From an uncultured Ruminococcus sp. (GTDB lineage Bacteria > Bacillota > Clostridia > Lachnospirales > Lachnospiraceae), in contig UQKK01000018.1 of assembly GCA_900541505.1 (NCBI GenBank), forward strand, positions 1-64,000: a stretch of 64,000 nt of DNA. Reading direction: 5' to 3'. Shown one piece after another: positions 35,701 to 42,949 of the stretch. Below the pieces are notes generated by a model. The model worked only from the letters and a program-made list of their open reading frames with translations. It did no database searches and was not told the DNA's origin. The first letter of the stretch is position 1; every line of letters starts with the position of its first letter. The position numbers and the translations under genes were made by a program.

Positions 35701-36675
35701 ATCCACCTCTGCAGCCACGACAGAATCCATGTTTTCCACATCCGCGCAGAGCGTCTCAAGCTCTTCATAGGAGGAGGCTTCCACACGAATCAGCAGCAAA
35801 TCAATGATTTCCTGCTCTCCTGCAATCTCGCCGCCTAAGGCATCCACCACTGCCTGCTTTGTCTCTTCGTCCGTCTGGGGTTCAAAGAACACCATGACAA
35901 TATCATTGATATAGAGGATTCCCTGCTCCTCGTCCACAGAGATATCTTCCTCTGAAAACTCATAGAGTCCGCTGGAAGTGCCGCTGCCATTTCCTTTATT
36001 TGAAGACGAACCGGCGTCCATCCTGCCCTTGATAAAGGCAGCCACGATACAGGCAAGAGACAGAAGGAACAGCACCAACACGATTATCTGGAATACTCTG
36101 CGAATCTTTCTGCCGAAATTCCCGCTTCCCTTTTTCGCCTTCTCTGCCTTTTTGTCCCGGCTTCCCGCCTTCGCGTTCTTCTTCACCGGAGTCCCGCATT
36201 TGTTGCAGAACGCCGCTGTACTCTTTAAAGGAGCCCCGCATTGAGCGCAGTACTGCACCGGAGCAGCCGGTTCTTTCTCACTCTGCCGTGCCCGCTCCTT
36301 CTCTTCCTCCTTCGCGCTCTTCTTTTCTCCGCCCAGGGAGAAAAAGAGCAGTATCCAGAAGATAAGCCATGTTATCCACATACCGTGTACCAGCCGCAGA
36401 CCGGACACGTCAAAGAGATAGCCCGCTCCGCCATCCAGCCATCCCGCGAAGAGCAGGAAGGTCACTCCTGCCACTCCGAGAAAAGACAGCAGACTGCACA
36501 CAAAGGTCCGTATCCCTCTGTTCGGTATAAATGTCGCGCCAAACAGCAGCGCTACCGGAATCACGGTAAAGAGGGCAAAGAAAAGCCCCAGCCGGTTCAC
36601 CCCTCCTCCCAGCGGAAGAAACACCAGCCCGGCAAGCGACAGCACTGCCAGAATCCTCAATATCATTTTACGCAT
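32701..36675 (-). CDS. Giant membrane subtilase with zinc ribbon and von Willebrand A domain
   Basis: A 1324-residue protein; start at the ATG at 36675 after CAGGGGGA. Order: three to four membrane segments (6-115), a zinc ribbon (143-161, CAQCG...FCNKCG), a basic patch, a further membrane segment (196-214), a prodomain-like stretch (about 250-330), and a subtilisin S8 domain (about 360-690). The triad is Asp390 (VVDSGFD), His415 (HGTHVSG) and Ser627 (GTSMAAP), with oxyanion Asn536. A linker domain and a von Willebrand A domain (about 921-1110) with intact MIDAS DNSGSMM follow, then a last membrane segment near 1297-1316 and a Lys/Arg tail. This fusion is unusual. It heads the kinase island. 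Confidence 0.9.
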   Translation of the reverse strand: MRKMILRILAVLSLAGLVFLPLGGGVNRLGLFFALFTVIPVALLFGATFIPNRGIRTFVCSLLSFLGVAGVTFLLFAGWLDGGAGYLFDVSGLRLVHGMWITWLIFWILLFFSLGGEKKSAKEEEKERARQSEKEPAAPVQYCAQCGAPLKSTAAFCNKCGTPVKKNAKAGSRDKKAEKAKKGSGNFGRKIRRVFQIIVLVLFLLSLACIVAAFIKGRMDAGSSSNKGNGSGTSSGLYEFSEEDISVDEEQGILYINDIVMVFFEPQTDEETKQAVVDALGGEIAGEQEIIDLLLIRVEASSYEELETLCADVENMDSVVAAEVDLAVPMEENYEPNDPFGKHWYNSLWTDNEWDVDSPPGNNWWAEAIDAPAAWEHRSDMETVSVGVVDSGFDDNHEDLSIELLNPSVNSPSDHGTHVSGLIGATMDNEKGIAGVAPNARLLGWDWEPTWIQKWDGGWDTSSSILSGVILAIEEGGERTVVNLSLGVDPKGLKDSTGSEELTEEMVDAYGGLYSLYLASMLTRGYDFVIVQSAGNGDTSGVGMEAINNGWFCCVTEDNCETLDNMVSKEDVLNRIVIVASANAPDSDGEYTLSKFSNYGDAATIAAPGNDIYSLKDGGYTKMSGTSMAAPITAGAAAAVWGAQPGLSGAQIKDILVNASETEVQPNSKTDADDDDTLPLLNVGAAVEDALQADVSQSESSVYEKYMRAAQITAGTGSWTEEAEIRAEMDAPAGADADTYYINGRTNTEITDFDQYHAENVNLDSEGYSRNDNSETEWEMEYADGTATYHYTEPAEQTMSQNISPEIFNFFKLKKGMVMDGADNGDELSFRLSRESLESLTGTSLQQLMQTEAYTFEDVTLTAHIDSSSGALSSQTIEFTGGMAWQGDDLSTEFVLEYNFTMAERDEEDQTPGNGDMSEERDIVLVLDNSGSMMESAVDEGAGTPIEETKIAAEQFINTVFSEEVSVGIVTYNGSAHMDSDFSKNSDYLKAVAYTMTANGGTDIEAGLSTAEEMLSHSSAREKIIVLMSDGMPNDGKQGDELIAYANTLKGQDIDIYTLGFFTSLEEEERAEAQSLMTGIASEGRHYEVDNASNLRFFFDDIADQINGQQYIYIRIACPVDVTVTAHGETLTSVESELNTRTSFGTLTFEESDKEESDSDTGGDSGDTGDSGAGLGFLSGETSGGSQDSTDSQGEDDRVKILRLKEGSKYDIQIEGNGNGRMDYTIGFMDEEGEYTDFRTFENIKITRKTKIDTVAENASSTVLNVDEDGDGRYDLKYRAKANGEGELVSYTWIFYTAGGVVIAVAVLVLVIVIRKRIKRKKKK

Positions 36676-36750
36676 CACACATTCCCCCTGACTCTCTGCC
36701 CGGAATCGCAAAAGGTCTCTGCCTTTGAAATCCGGTTTATCTCATTTTAC

Positions 36751-37854
36751 TTATTTCCTCATTTCCTCCAGTCTTAAAAGCGCACAAGCCACGACTTTGT
36801 CCATGTCGTAATACTTGTAGTCTCCCAGCCTGCCGCCGAAGATGACGTTTTCTTCCTTCTCTGCCAGCTTCTTATATTCCTCGTATAAACGGGTATTTTT
36901 CTCATCATTCACCGGATAGTACGGCTCCATCCCTCTCTGCCACTCGGAGGAATATTCTCTGGAGATGACCGTCTTCTTCTGTGTGCCGAACTCAAAATGC
37001 TTGTGCTCGATAATCCTCGTGTAGGGTATCTCCCGGTCCGTGTAATTGACCACCGCGCATCCCTGGTAATTGTCACAGTCCAGGACTTCCGTCTCAAAAC
37101 GCACGCTGCGGTACTCCAAGGCTCCCAGACAGTAATCAAAATATTCGTCAATCATCCCCGTAAAAATCGTCTTCTCCGCGATATCCGGCTCCGCCTTGCG
37201 CAGTGCAAAGAAATCTACCCCGGTGCGCACCTCGCTGCCTTCGAGCATCTTCTCTACCATAGCCGTATACCCGCCAATGGGGATTCCCTGATAGCGGTCG
37301 TTAAAATAGTTATTGTCGTAGGTGAAGCGGAACGGAAGCCGGCGGATAATGAACGCCGGCAGGTCTTTGCAGTCCCTTCCCCACTGCTTCTCTGTATATC
37401 CCTTGATGAGCTTCTCATAGATATCTCTGCCGCCTAAGGAGAGCGCCTGCTCTTCTAAGTTCTTCGGCTCTTTAACACCGGACTGCGCCACCTGCTTTTC
37501 TATCATCTCCTTCGCCTCCCTGGGCGTGCGGATTCCCCACATCTTACTGAAGGTATTCATATTGAAAGGCAGGCTGTAGAGCTCATCCTTATAGACTGCC
37601 ACCGGAGAATTGATATAGTGATTAAACTCGGCGAACTGGTTCACATACTCCCATATCTTTTTGTCCGAGGTGTGAAAAATATGCGCTCCATAGCGGTGCA
37701 CATGGATTCCTTCTATCTCCTCACAGTATACATTCCCGGCGATGTGGTCCCTCTTATCTATCACCAGACAGCTCTTTCCTTCTTTCGTCAGTTCATGCGC
37801 CATCACTGCCCCATACAGCCCGGCGCCGACAATCAGATAATCGTACTTTTTCAT
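36751..37854 (-). CDS. glf: UDP-galactopyranose mutase
   Basis: A 367-residue flavoenzyme that converts UDP-galactopyranose to UDP-galactofuranose for surface polysaccharides. Evidence: FAD-binding DYLIVGAGLYGAVMAHEL at the N-terminus, VHRYGAHIFHTS near 55, GYTEKQWGRDCKDLP near 160, RIPIGGYT-like substrate loop (GIPIGGYTAMVE), and YYPVNDEKN with the UDP-contacting tyrosine near 320. The length is typical. The ATG at 37854 was preferred to a GTG two codons earlier, with AAAGGAA upstream. No other polysaccharide gene is adjacent. Only 75 bases separate it from the subtilase gene, so read-through into the island is possible. Confidence 0.95.
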   Translation of the reverse strand: MKKYDYLIVGAGLYGAVMAHELTKEGKSCLVIDKRDHIAGNVYCEEIEGIHVHRYGAHIFHTSDKKIWEYVNQFAEFNHYINSPVAVYKDELYSLPFNMNTFSKMWGIRTPREAKEMIEKQVAQSGVKEPKNLEEQALSLGGRDIYEKLIKGYTEKQWGRDCKDLPAFIIRRLPFRFTYDNNYFNDRYQGIPIGGYTAMVEKMLEGSEVRTGVDFFALRKAEPDIAEKTIFTGMIDEYFDYCLGALEYRSVRFETEVLDCDNYQGCAVVNYTDREIPYTRIIEHKHFEFGTQKKTVISREYSSEWQRGMEPYYPVNDEKNTRLYEEYKKLAEKEENVIFGGRLGDYKYYDMDKVVACALLRLEEMRK

Positions 37855-37994
37855 TTTCACAATTCCTTTCCCAAAGCTGTGCCGCGTCTGTTTTCCCGCC
37901 GCACAGCACTTGAAAACATTATAACATTTTCCATCCCGGCATATGATATGGCTTGTCGTTTTTCGTCATTTTCACGATATAATTTATTTTTTCG

Positions 37995-38023
37995 TTTACA
38001 AATTAGGCAAAATGCACTAAACT
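37995..38023 (+). promoter_or_regulatory. Candidate promoter of the phosphofructokinase gene
   Basis: TTTACA and TAAACT are separated by 17 bases, about 100 bases before the start codon of the next gene. Confidence 0.45.
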
Positions 38024-38120
38024 AGTATTTAAGAGTTTCCTGCTGCTGCCCGCTGGAACATATACCGGGCGGGTATGCCGCAGTTTTCTAAGAATTTAGT
38101 AGAGACGGAGGTAACACAAC

Positions 38121-39353
38121 ATGAAGGGAAACGTAATAGTCGGACAATCCGGCGGACCTACAGCCGCCATCAATTCCAGCCTGGCAGGGGTATACCGCAC
38201 TGCCAAGGACCGCGGAGCTGCAAAGGTATACGGCATGCTCCACGGCATACAGGGGCTGATGCAGGAGAGATATATTGATTTATCAGAATTTATCACAAAT
38301 GAACTGGATGCGGAGCTCTTAAAGAGGACACCCGCTGCTTTCCTGGGCTCCTGCCGCTATAAGCTGCCGGAAATCCATCAGGACAAAGCGGTATATGAGA
38401 AAATTTTCGGCATCCTCGACAAACTGAATATTGAGGCATTCATCTATATCGGAGGCAACGACTCCATGGACACCATCAAGAAGCTCTCCGATTACGCCAT
38501 CGTGACCGGGCATCCCACCCGCTTTATCGGCTGTCCGAAGACCATTGACAACGACCTGGCTCTGACCGACCACACGCCGGGATACGGCAGTGCCGCCAAA
38601 TACATCGGCACTTCTGTAAAAGAAATCATCCGCGACAGCTTCTGCCTGGAATATGAAAAAGGACTTGTCTCCATCGTGGAAATCATGGGACGAAACGCCG
38701 GATGGCTCACCGGAGCGGCGGCTCTTGCCAAGGGTGAAGACTGCGCAGGACCGGACCTCATCTATCTGCCGGAGCTCCCATTTGACATTGAGGCATTCGG
38801 CAATAAAGTCAAAGACCTCTTAAAGAAGAAACCATCCGTAGTTGTAGCCATCTCCGAGGGAATCCGCCTGGCGGACGGACGCTATGTTTGTGAACTGGGG
38901 CAGAGCATTGACTTTGTGGATGCATTCGGACACAAGCAGCTCTCCGGTACGGCAAATTATCTGGCGAGCTATATCGCCGGCGAGGTAGGCTGTAAGACCC
39001 GCGCCATCGAATTAAGCTCCCTGCAGCGTTCTGCTTCCCACTGCGCTTCCCGTGTGGATATTCTGGAGGCATACCAGGTAGGCGGCGCGGCGGTAAAGGC
39101 TGCCGACGAGGGTGATTCCGGCAAGATGGTCGTCCTGCAGAGGCTCTCTGACGACCCGTACCAGAGCGGCACGGAAGTCAAAGATGTGCATAAGATAGCG
39201 AACGATGAGAAACTTGTACCCAGAGAGTGGGTCAATGAGGAAGGCACCTATGTGACGGACGAATTTGTAAACTATGTGCGTCCGCTCATCCAGGGTGATG
39301 TGTCTCCCGTCATGGTGGACGGGATTCCGAGACACCTCTTCCGTCCGTATTAG
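38121..39353 (+). CDS. pfp: PPi-type 6-phosphofructokinase
   Basis: A 410-residue phosphofructokinase of the pyrophosphate-using group. GGNDS (111-115) replaces the GGDGS of ATP enzymes, and PKTIDND (139-145) has the lysine that marks PPi use, with the catalytic aspartate in TIDND. MGRNAGWLTG near 190 binds fructose-6-phosphate. It phosphorylates fructose-6-phosphate reversibly with PPi, saving ATP in fermentative glycolysis. It starts after ACGGAGGTAACACAAC and is monocistronic, followed at once by a repeat element. The phosphoryl donor is inferred from the two motifs. Confidence 0.92.
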   Translation: MKGNVIVGQSGGPTAAINSSLAGVYRTAKDRGAAKVYGMLHGIQGLMQERYIDLSEFITNELDAELLKRTPAAFLGSCRYKLPEIHQDKAVYEKIFGILDKLNIEAFIYIGGNDSMDTIKKLSDYAIVTGHPTRFIGCPKTIDNDLALTDHTPGYGSAAKYIGTSVKEIIRDSFCLEYEKGLVSIVEIMGRNAGWLTGAAALAKGEDCAGPDLIYLPELPFDIEAFGNKVKDLLKKKPSVVVAISEGIRLADGRYVCELGQSIDFVDAFGHKQLSGTANYLASYIAGEVGCKTRAIELSSLQRSASHCASRVDILEAYQVGGAAVKAADEGDSGKMVVLQRLSDDPYQSGTEVKDVHKIANDEKLVPREWVNEEGTYVTDEFVNYVRPLIQGDVSPVMVDGIPRHLFRPY

Positions 39354-39361
39354 TTTTTGAA

Positions 39362-39523
39362 TTACAGTTCAGCCATACAGTGTACGGGAAGCAGAAAACA
39401 TGCTTGCATGTTTTTGCGAGTGGACATCTGTATGAGGTGAGCGCCTGTTCATGAGTAAAACAGCGGCGGTAGCCGCAGTTAGCACGCAGTGCGGTTTTAC
39501 GAATGGCGCGGGCTGAACTGTAA
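39362..39523. mobile_element. MITE-like palindrome-ended element, family B (162 bp)
   Basis: TTACAGTTCAGCC at the left and GGCTGAACTGTAA at the right are perfect 13-bp inverted ends around a non-coding core. The core has its own small dyads (CATGCTTGCATG, GCGGCGGTAGCCGC). A remnant of the right end recurs at 63611-63647. No transposase is present, so any movement would need one in trans. Confidence 0.65.
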
Positions 39524-39550
39524 CGTTTTGAATTTTTTCTCCCAAAAAGC

Positions 39551-39579
39551 TTGACATTTTATCCAGCTTATTATATACT
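39551..39579 (+). promoter_or_regulatory. Promoter of tRNA-Arg
   Basis: TTGACA and TATACT separated by exactly 17 bases, 33 bases before the tRNA 5' end. Confidence 0.8.
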
Positions 39580-39611
39580 AATATTCGCTGTGAACGAGAT
39601 AGTTCATGCGT

Positions 39612-39685
39612 GTGCGATTAGCTCAGCTGGATAGAGCGTCTGGCTACGGACCAGAAGGTCGGGAGTTCGAATCTTCTATCGCACG
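39612..39685 (+). tRNA. tRNA-Arg (ACG anticodon)
   Basis: A complete 74-base cloverleaf: acceptor GTGCGAT/ATCGCAC, D arm GCTC/GAGC, anticodon stem TCTGG/CCAGA with loop CTACGGA (anticodon ACG, read as inosine-CG), and T arm GGGAG/CTTCT with wobble pairs around TTCGAAT. CCA is not encoded. Confidence 0.96.
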
Positions 39686-39696
39686 TAGATGTACAG

Positions 39697-39730
39697 GGAC
39701 ACTTCTTAAAGAAGTGTCCTTTGTTGTATT
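39697..39730 (+). terminator. Terminator of tRNA-Arg
   Basis: GGACACTTCTTAAAGAAGTGTCC forms a 10-bp perfect stem with a tiny loop, followed by TTTGTTGTATTTT, directly after the tRNA. Confidence 0.88.
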
Positions 39731-39797
39731 TTAACCTTTACATCACACACCAGGCTGCCGCCATGAATCCATTTATTTTCAAACAGACAAAATAATA

Positions 39798-39839
39798 AGC
39801 CGGAGGGTTTGTGAGATTTCTCTCTCAACCTCTCCGGCT
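39798..39839 (-). terminator. Terminator of trpS
   Basis: AGCCGGAG at one end pairs with CTCCGGCT at the other, with a partly paired middle. It lies 15 bases past the trpS stop; T runs on both sides suggest it can work in either direction. Confidence 0.78.
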
Positions 39840-39854
39840 CTTTTTCTCTCTCTT

Positions 39855-40943
39855 TTAAACTTCCGCGAACTTCTTCGCCTGCGCCTCTATCAACTCTCTG
39901 TCGTCAAAGTAGTTTATCTTCATGGCCTCTTTCACGTCATGGAGTGTGCGCGCCGCTGTCTCCTCCGCCTTCTCACTGCCCTTTTTGAGCATCTCATACA
40001 CGTACGGGATATCCTTCTGGTACTCTTTTCTGCGGTTACGGATTGGCTCCAACTCCGCCTGCAGCACCTTATTTAAGAAGCGCTTCACCTTCATATCTCC
40101 CAGACCGCCTCTTTTATAGTGCGCTTTGAGTTCATCCAGATTCGCATATTCTGGAAGAAACTCCTCGAAATACTCCTGTCTGCAGAATGCATCCAGATAG
40201 GTGAACACAGTGTTGCCCTCCAATTTGCCCGGGTCTTCCACACGGATGTGGGTGGGGTCAGTGAACATACTGAATACCTTCTTCTGAATCTCCTCCGGCT
40301 CCTCGGATAAGTAGATACAATTCCCTAAAGATTTGCTCATCTTCGCCTTGCCGTCCGTCCCCGGCAGACGCAGACATGCCTGGTTATCCGGCAGCAAAAT
40401 ATCCGGCTCTACCAGTGTATCCCCGTATACGGAATTAAATTTTCTTACGATTTCCTTCGTCTGCTCCAGCATGGGAAGCTGGTCCTCCCCTACCGGCACG
40501 GTAGTTGCCTTAAACGCGGTGATATCCGCCGCCTGGCTGATTGGATAAGTAAAGAATCCCACCGGGATGCTCGCCTCGAAATTGCGCTGCTGTATCTCCG
40601 ATTTAACCGTGGGGTTCCTCTGCAGCCTGGATACAGTCACCAGGTTCATATAATAGAAGGACAGTTCACACAGTTCCGGTATCTGAGACTGGATAAACAT
40701 GGTACATTTCTCCGGCTCCAGCCCGCATGCCAGATAGTCAAGCGCCACCTCAATGATATTCTGGCGTACCTTCTCCGGATTATCGGCATTGTCCGTCAAC
40801 GCCTGCGCATCCGCTATCATCACGTACATTTCGTCAAAGTCATTTCTATTCTGCAGTTCTACCCTGCGCTTTAAAGACCCTACATAATGCCCCACGTGCA
40901 GCTTTCCTGTAGGTCTGTCTCCTGTCAGCATAATCTTTCCCAT
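39855..40943 (-). CDS. trpS: Tryptophanyl-tRNA synthetase
   Basis: A 362-residue class I synthetase that charges tRNA-Trp. Signatures: LTGDRPTGKLHVGHYVGS near the N-terminus (the HIGH motif reads HVGH) and KMSKSLGNCI near 200 (KMSKS). The insert-bearing length is that of the clostridial subtype. I set the start at the second ATG (40943), since AGGAGG is only two bases from the first ATG (40952) but eleven from this one. No T-box leader is visible upstream. It is monocistronic, with terminators on both sides. Confidence 0.96.
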   Translation of the reverse strand: MGKIMLTGDRPTGKLHVGHYVGSLKRRVELQNRNDFDEMYVMIADAQALTDNADNPEKVRQNIIEVALDYLACGLEPEKCTMFIQSQIPELCELSFYYMNLVTVSRLQRNPTVKSEIQQRNFEASIPVGFFTYPISQAADITAFKATTVPVGEDQLPMLEQTKEIVRKFNSVYGDTLVEPDILLPDNQACLRLPGTDGKAKMSKSLGNCIYLSEEPEEIQKKVFSMFTDPTHIRVEDPGKLEGNTVFTYLDAFCRQEYFEEFLPEYANLDELKAHYKRGGLGDMKVKRFLNKVLQAELEPIRNRRKEYQKDIPYVYEMLKKGSEKAEETAARTLHDVKEAMKINYFDDRELIEAQAKKFAEV

Positions 40944-41108
40944 TTTTAACATTTCCTCCTGCGGTTGTTTTTGCGCTCTCCCGCTCTTCGTTCAGGAAGC
41001 CTCTCACCATTATACCACTATCCCCCGCATTTGGAAATGATTAATTCCATTGATTGCTCTTTCCAGCGGACTTGTATGGGGAACGGCGTTTCCTATACAA
41101 TAGCAAAA

Positions 41109-41144
41109 AGGCAGCCTGCACAAAATCTAAACGCAAAGCTGCCT
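41109..41144 (-). terminator. Terminator of the PAP2 gene
   Basis: On the minus strand AGGCAGC and GCTGCCT enclose a 22-base loop, followed by TTTTTGC. It lies about 80 bases past the PAP2 stop. Confidence 0.7.
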
Positions 41145-41224
41145 CTGTTTTTATTTTGTTTTTCAATATTTACTCCGGCTCTGACTTTATGAATCTCGGT
41201 GTTTTATCTACACTCAAGCTGCAC

Positions 41225-41899
41225 TCACACTCTCTGTTCGCTGACACTGGTCACCTTCCTGCGCTCTGTCGCGTAGACGAACTGATACAGCGTATACGCC
41301 ATCAAAAAGGCACCCACCACATCTATGATGGAATGTTGTTTTAAGAATACCGTAGCAAGGATGATAAGTCCCGCCAGCACACAAGCTCCTGTACGAATGG
41401 CATGACGCTTCTTTAAAGCCTCGCTCTCACAGATGGCGATACATGCCGCCAGGGAGTTAAACACATGCAGGCTTGGGAAAACATTGGTCGGTGTATCCGT
41501 CCGGTACAGCATCCTCACCATGTCCGTAAAAATATTATCCCTCGGAAACACCTCCGGACGCAGCATCACCCCATTGGGGAACAGGGTGGAGATGATGAGG
41601 AAAATTGTCATCCCGATGAAACTGAGCTTGGCAAGTTTGTAAAACCCTGCTTTATCTGTAAAGAAAAAGTATAAAAATACCACTGCGATAAATACAAACC
41701 AGAGCAGATACGGCACGATAAAATACTCAATAAAGGGAATTTTATCATCCAGTGCCGAGTGAATCACATGATACCTGGAACGCACTGTAATATGCCGCTC
41801 CAGATACATGAACCATGGCATATAGATAAGCGCGTACAGAAATACCCATGCATGTTTATATTTTTTTATAAAGCTCAAAGCCTTCTGTTTGAATGTCAT
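41225..41899 (-). CDS. PAP2-family membrane phosphatase
   Basis: A 224-residue protein with about six membrane segments. The acid-phosphatase motifs are present as FPSLHVFNS (C2, catalytic His) near 140 and KQHSIIDVVGA (C3) near 188; the first basic motif is weak, as in PAP2_C/inositol-phosphorylceramide-synthase-like proteins. It probably removes phosphate from, or transfers head groups among, membrane lipids. The ATG at 41899 is preceded by GAAGGAAG. It has its own promoter but follows the lipid kinase and GDPD genes on the same strand, which supports a role in phospholipid turnover. Confidence 0.85.
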   Translation of the reverse strand: MTFKQKALSFIKKYKHAWVFLYALIYMPWFMYLERHITVRSRYHVIHSALDDKIPFIEYFIVPYLLWFVFIAVVFLYFFFTDKAGFYKLAKLSFIGMTIFLIISTLFPNGVMLRPEVFPRDNIFTDMVRMLYRTDTPTNVFPSLHVFNSLAACIAICESEALKKRHAIRTGACVLAGLIILATVFLKQHSIIDVVGAFLMAYTLYQFVYATERRKVTSVSEQRV

Positions 41900-41942
41900 A
41901 CAAATACTTCCTTCTTCTTTGGAGTCCTTCAACTTTGCCCCG

Positions 41943-41971
41943 ATTATATCACGATTTCTTACATGCAACAA
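41943..41971 (-). promoter_or_regulatory. Promoter of the PAP2 gene
   Basis: TTGTTG, 17 bases, then TATAAT on the minus strand, about 45 bases before the start codon. Confidence 0.6.
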
Positions 41972-41987
41972 GGAAGTTCATAAAACC

Positions 41988-42836
41988 TTAACAAATCTTT
42001 TGATTTTCTTTTTTATTTGTCCATTTACCTGTTTTTTCAAAGATATACATCTGGTAGTGCCTCTTCGCGCGCTGCATGGCACAGTCTCCGCGCAGCGTCC
42101 ACACCGCAATGGGCGCTCTGAAAAGATACTGGTTCAGCCAGAGGCTTATATTCGCCGTATCAGACATCCTGTAAGAAATAAAATCCGGCCGGCAGAAGGC
42201 ATTTGTCAGCAGATATTTCACGCTGAAACGGAACACATAGTGAGGCTTATGTCCGCTCCTTGTAAGATTCTCTGACAGCTGTCCCCTTAAGACATCCTTC
42301 CTGTACTTTTTCAGCCACCTCAGGACAAAGCAGTTGAAGGACTGTATCAGATATTTCCCTTCATACCCATTCAGTTCCTCAATCAGCTTTTCGCATATCC
42401 TTGTATCCGTCGTCGGCAGCTTCACTTCGATAAGCAGGGGAACCCGCCCATCCACAAACCGCAGTACATCCCTTAAAAGCGGGATATGTTCCTCTGTCCC
42501 CAGAAGCGTGTATTCTTTCATCGTCTGATAGTCTGTCTCCTCCACGGTTCCTTTTTGGGAACATACCCGTTCAAAAGTATCATCGTGGAAGACCACAATC
42601 TGTCCGTCCCGTGTCAGGTGGACATCCAGCTCAATCCCATAACGCCCTGCCGCGGCCGCTCTAAATGCCGCCATGGAGTTCTCAGGAATCCCTTCTTTGA
42701 TATTGTGGAGTCCTCTGTGCGCCCATTTCACACCCAGAAACGCAATCAGTTTCTCCCTGCCGCCGAGACGCGGCGCTACCAAAAACAAATAGAAAAAGGC
42801 AAGAAAAAGCAGGCATATCAAAATAATCAGCCACAT
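41988..42836 (-). CDS. Glycerophosphodiester phosphodiesterase, membrane-anchored
   Basis: A 282-residue GDPD enzyme that releases sn-glycerol-3-phosphate from glycerophosphodiesters. One N-terminal membrane segment (3-22) anchors it. The catalytic motifs are HRGLHNIKEGIPENSMAAF (His and Glu-Asn) and ELDVHLTRDGQIVVFHD with the general acid-base histidine; LIEVKLP carries a further metal ligand. The start was set at the ATG at 42836, seven bases from AGGAGG. That ribosome site lies inside the third unit of a 36-bp tandem repeat copied from the end of the lipid kinase gene. Cotranscribed with the TetR and kinase genes. Confidence 0.92.
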   Translation of the reverse strand: MWLIILICLLFLAFFYLFLVAPRLGGREKLIAFLGVKWAHRGLHNIKEGIPENSMAAFRAAAAGRYGIELDVHLTRDGQIVVFHDDTFERVCSQKGTVEETDYQTMKEYTLLGTEEHIPLLRDVLRFVDGRVPLLIEVKLPTTDTRICEKLIEELNGYEGKYLIQSFNCFVLRWLKKYRKDVLRGQLSENLTRSGHKPHYVFRFSVKYLLTNAFCRPDFISYRMSDTANISLWLNQYLFRAPIAVWTLRGDCAMQRAKRHYQMYIFEKTGKWTNKKENQKIC

Positions 42837-42841
42837 AGACA

Positions 42842-42949
42842 TCCCTCCTGTCATATTGTCACCATCTGTATCTTATCCCGGAACAGTCACATTGTGATAA
42901 TCCGCCTCTTATCCAGAAACTGTCACGCTGTGATAATCCGTATCTTATC
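42842..42949 (-). repeat. Three tandem 36-bp copies of the lipid-kinase 3' end
   Basis: On the minus strand three 36-base units begin GATAAG and each ends in an in-phase TGA: they would read DKIRIITA-stop, DKRRIITM-stop and DKIQMVTI-stop. The first is the true gene end; the other two are non-coding copies leading to the GDPD ribosome site. Confidence 0.85.

Noticed and set aside
17614..36675. A type VII secretion locus
   Set aside because: The pseudokinase and FHA elements fit loosely, but no WXG100 protein, EssC-type ATPase or EsaA-like protein is in the window.
40944..41224. A T-box or trp attenuator before trpS
   Set aside because: I looked for the T-box core and specifier stem and saw neither; only the PAP2 terminator is present.
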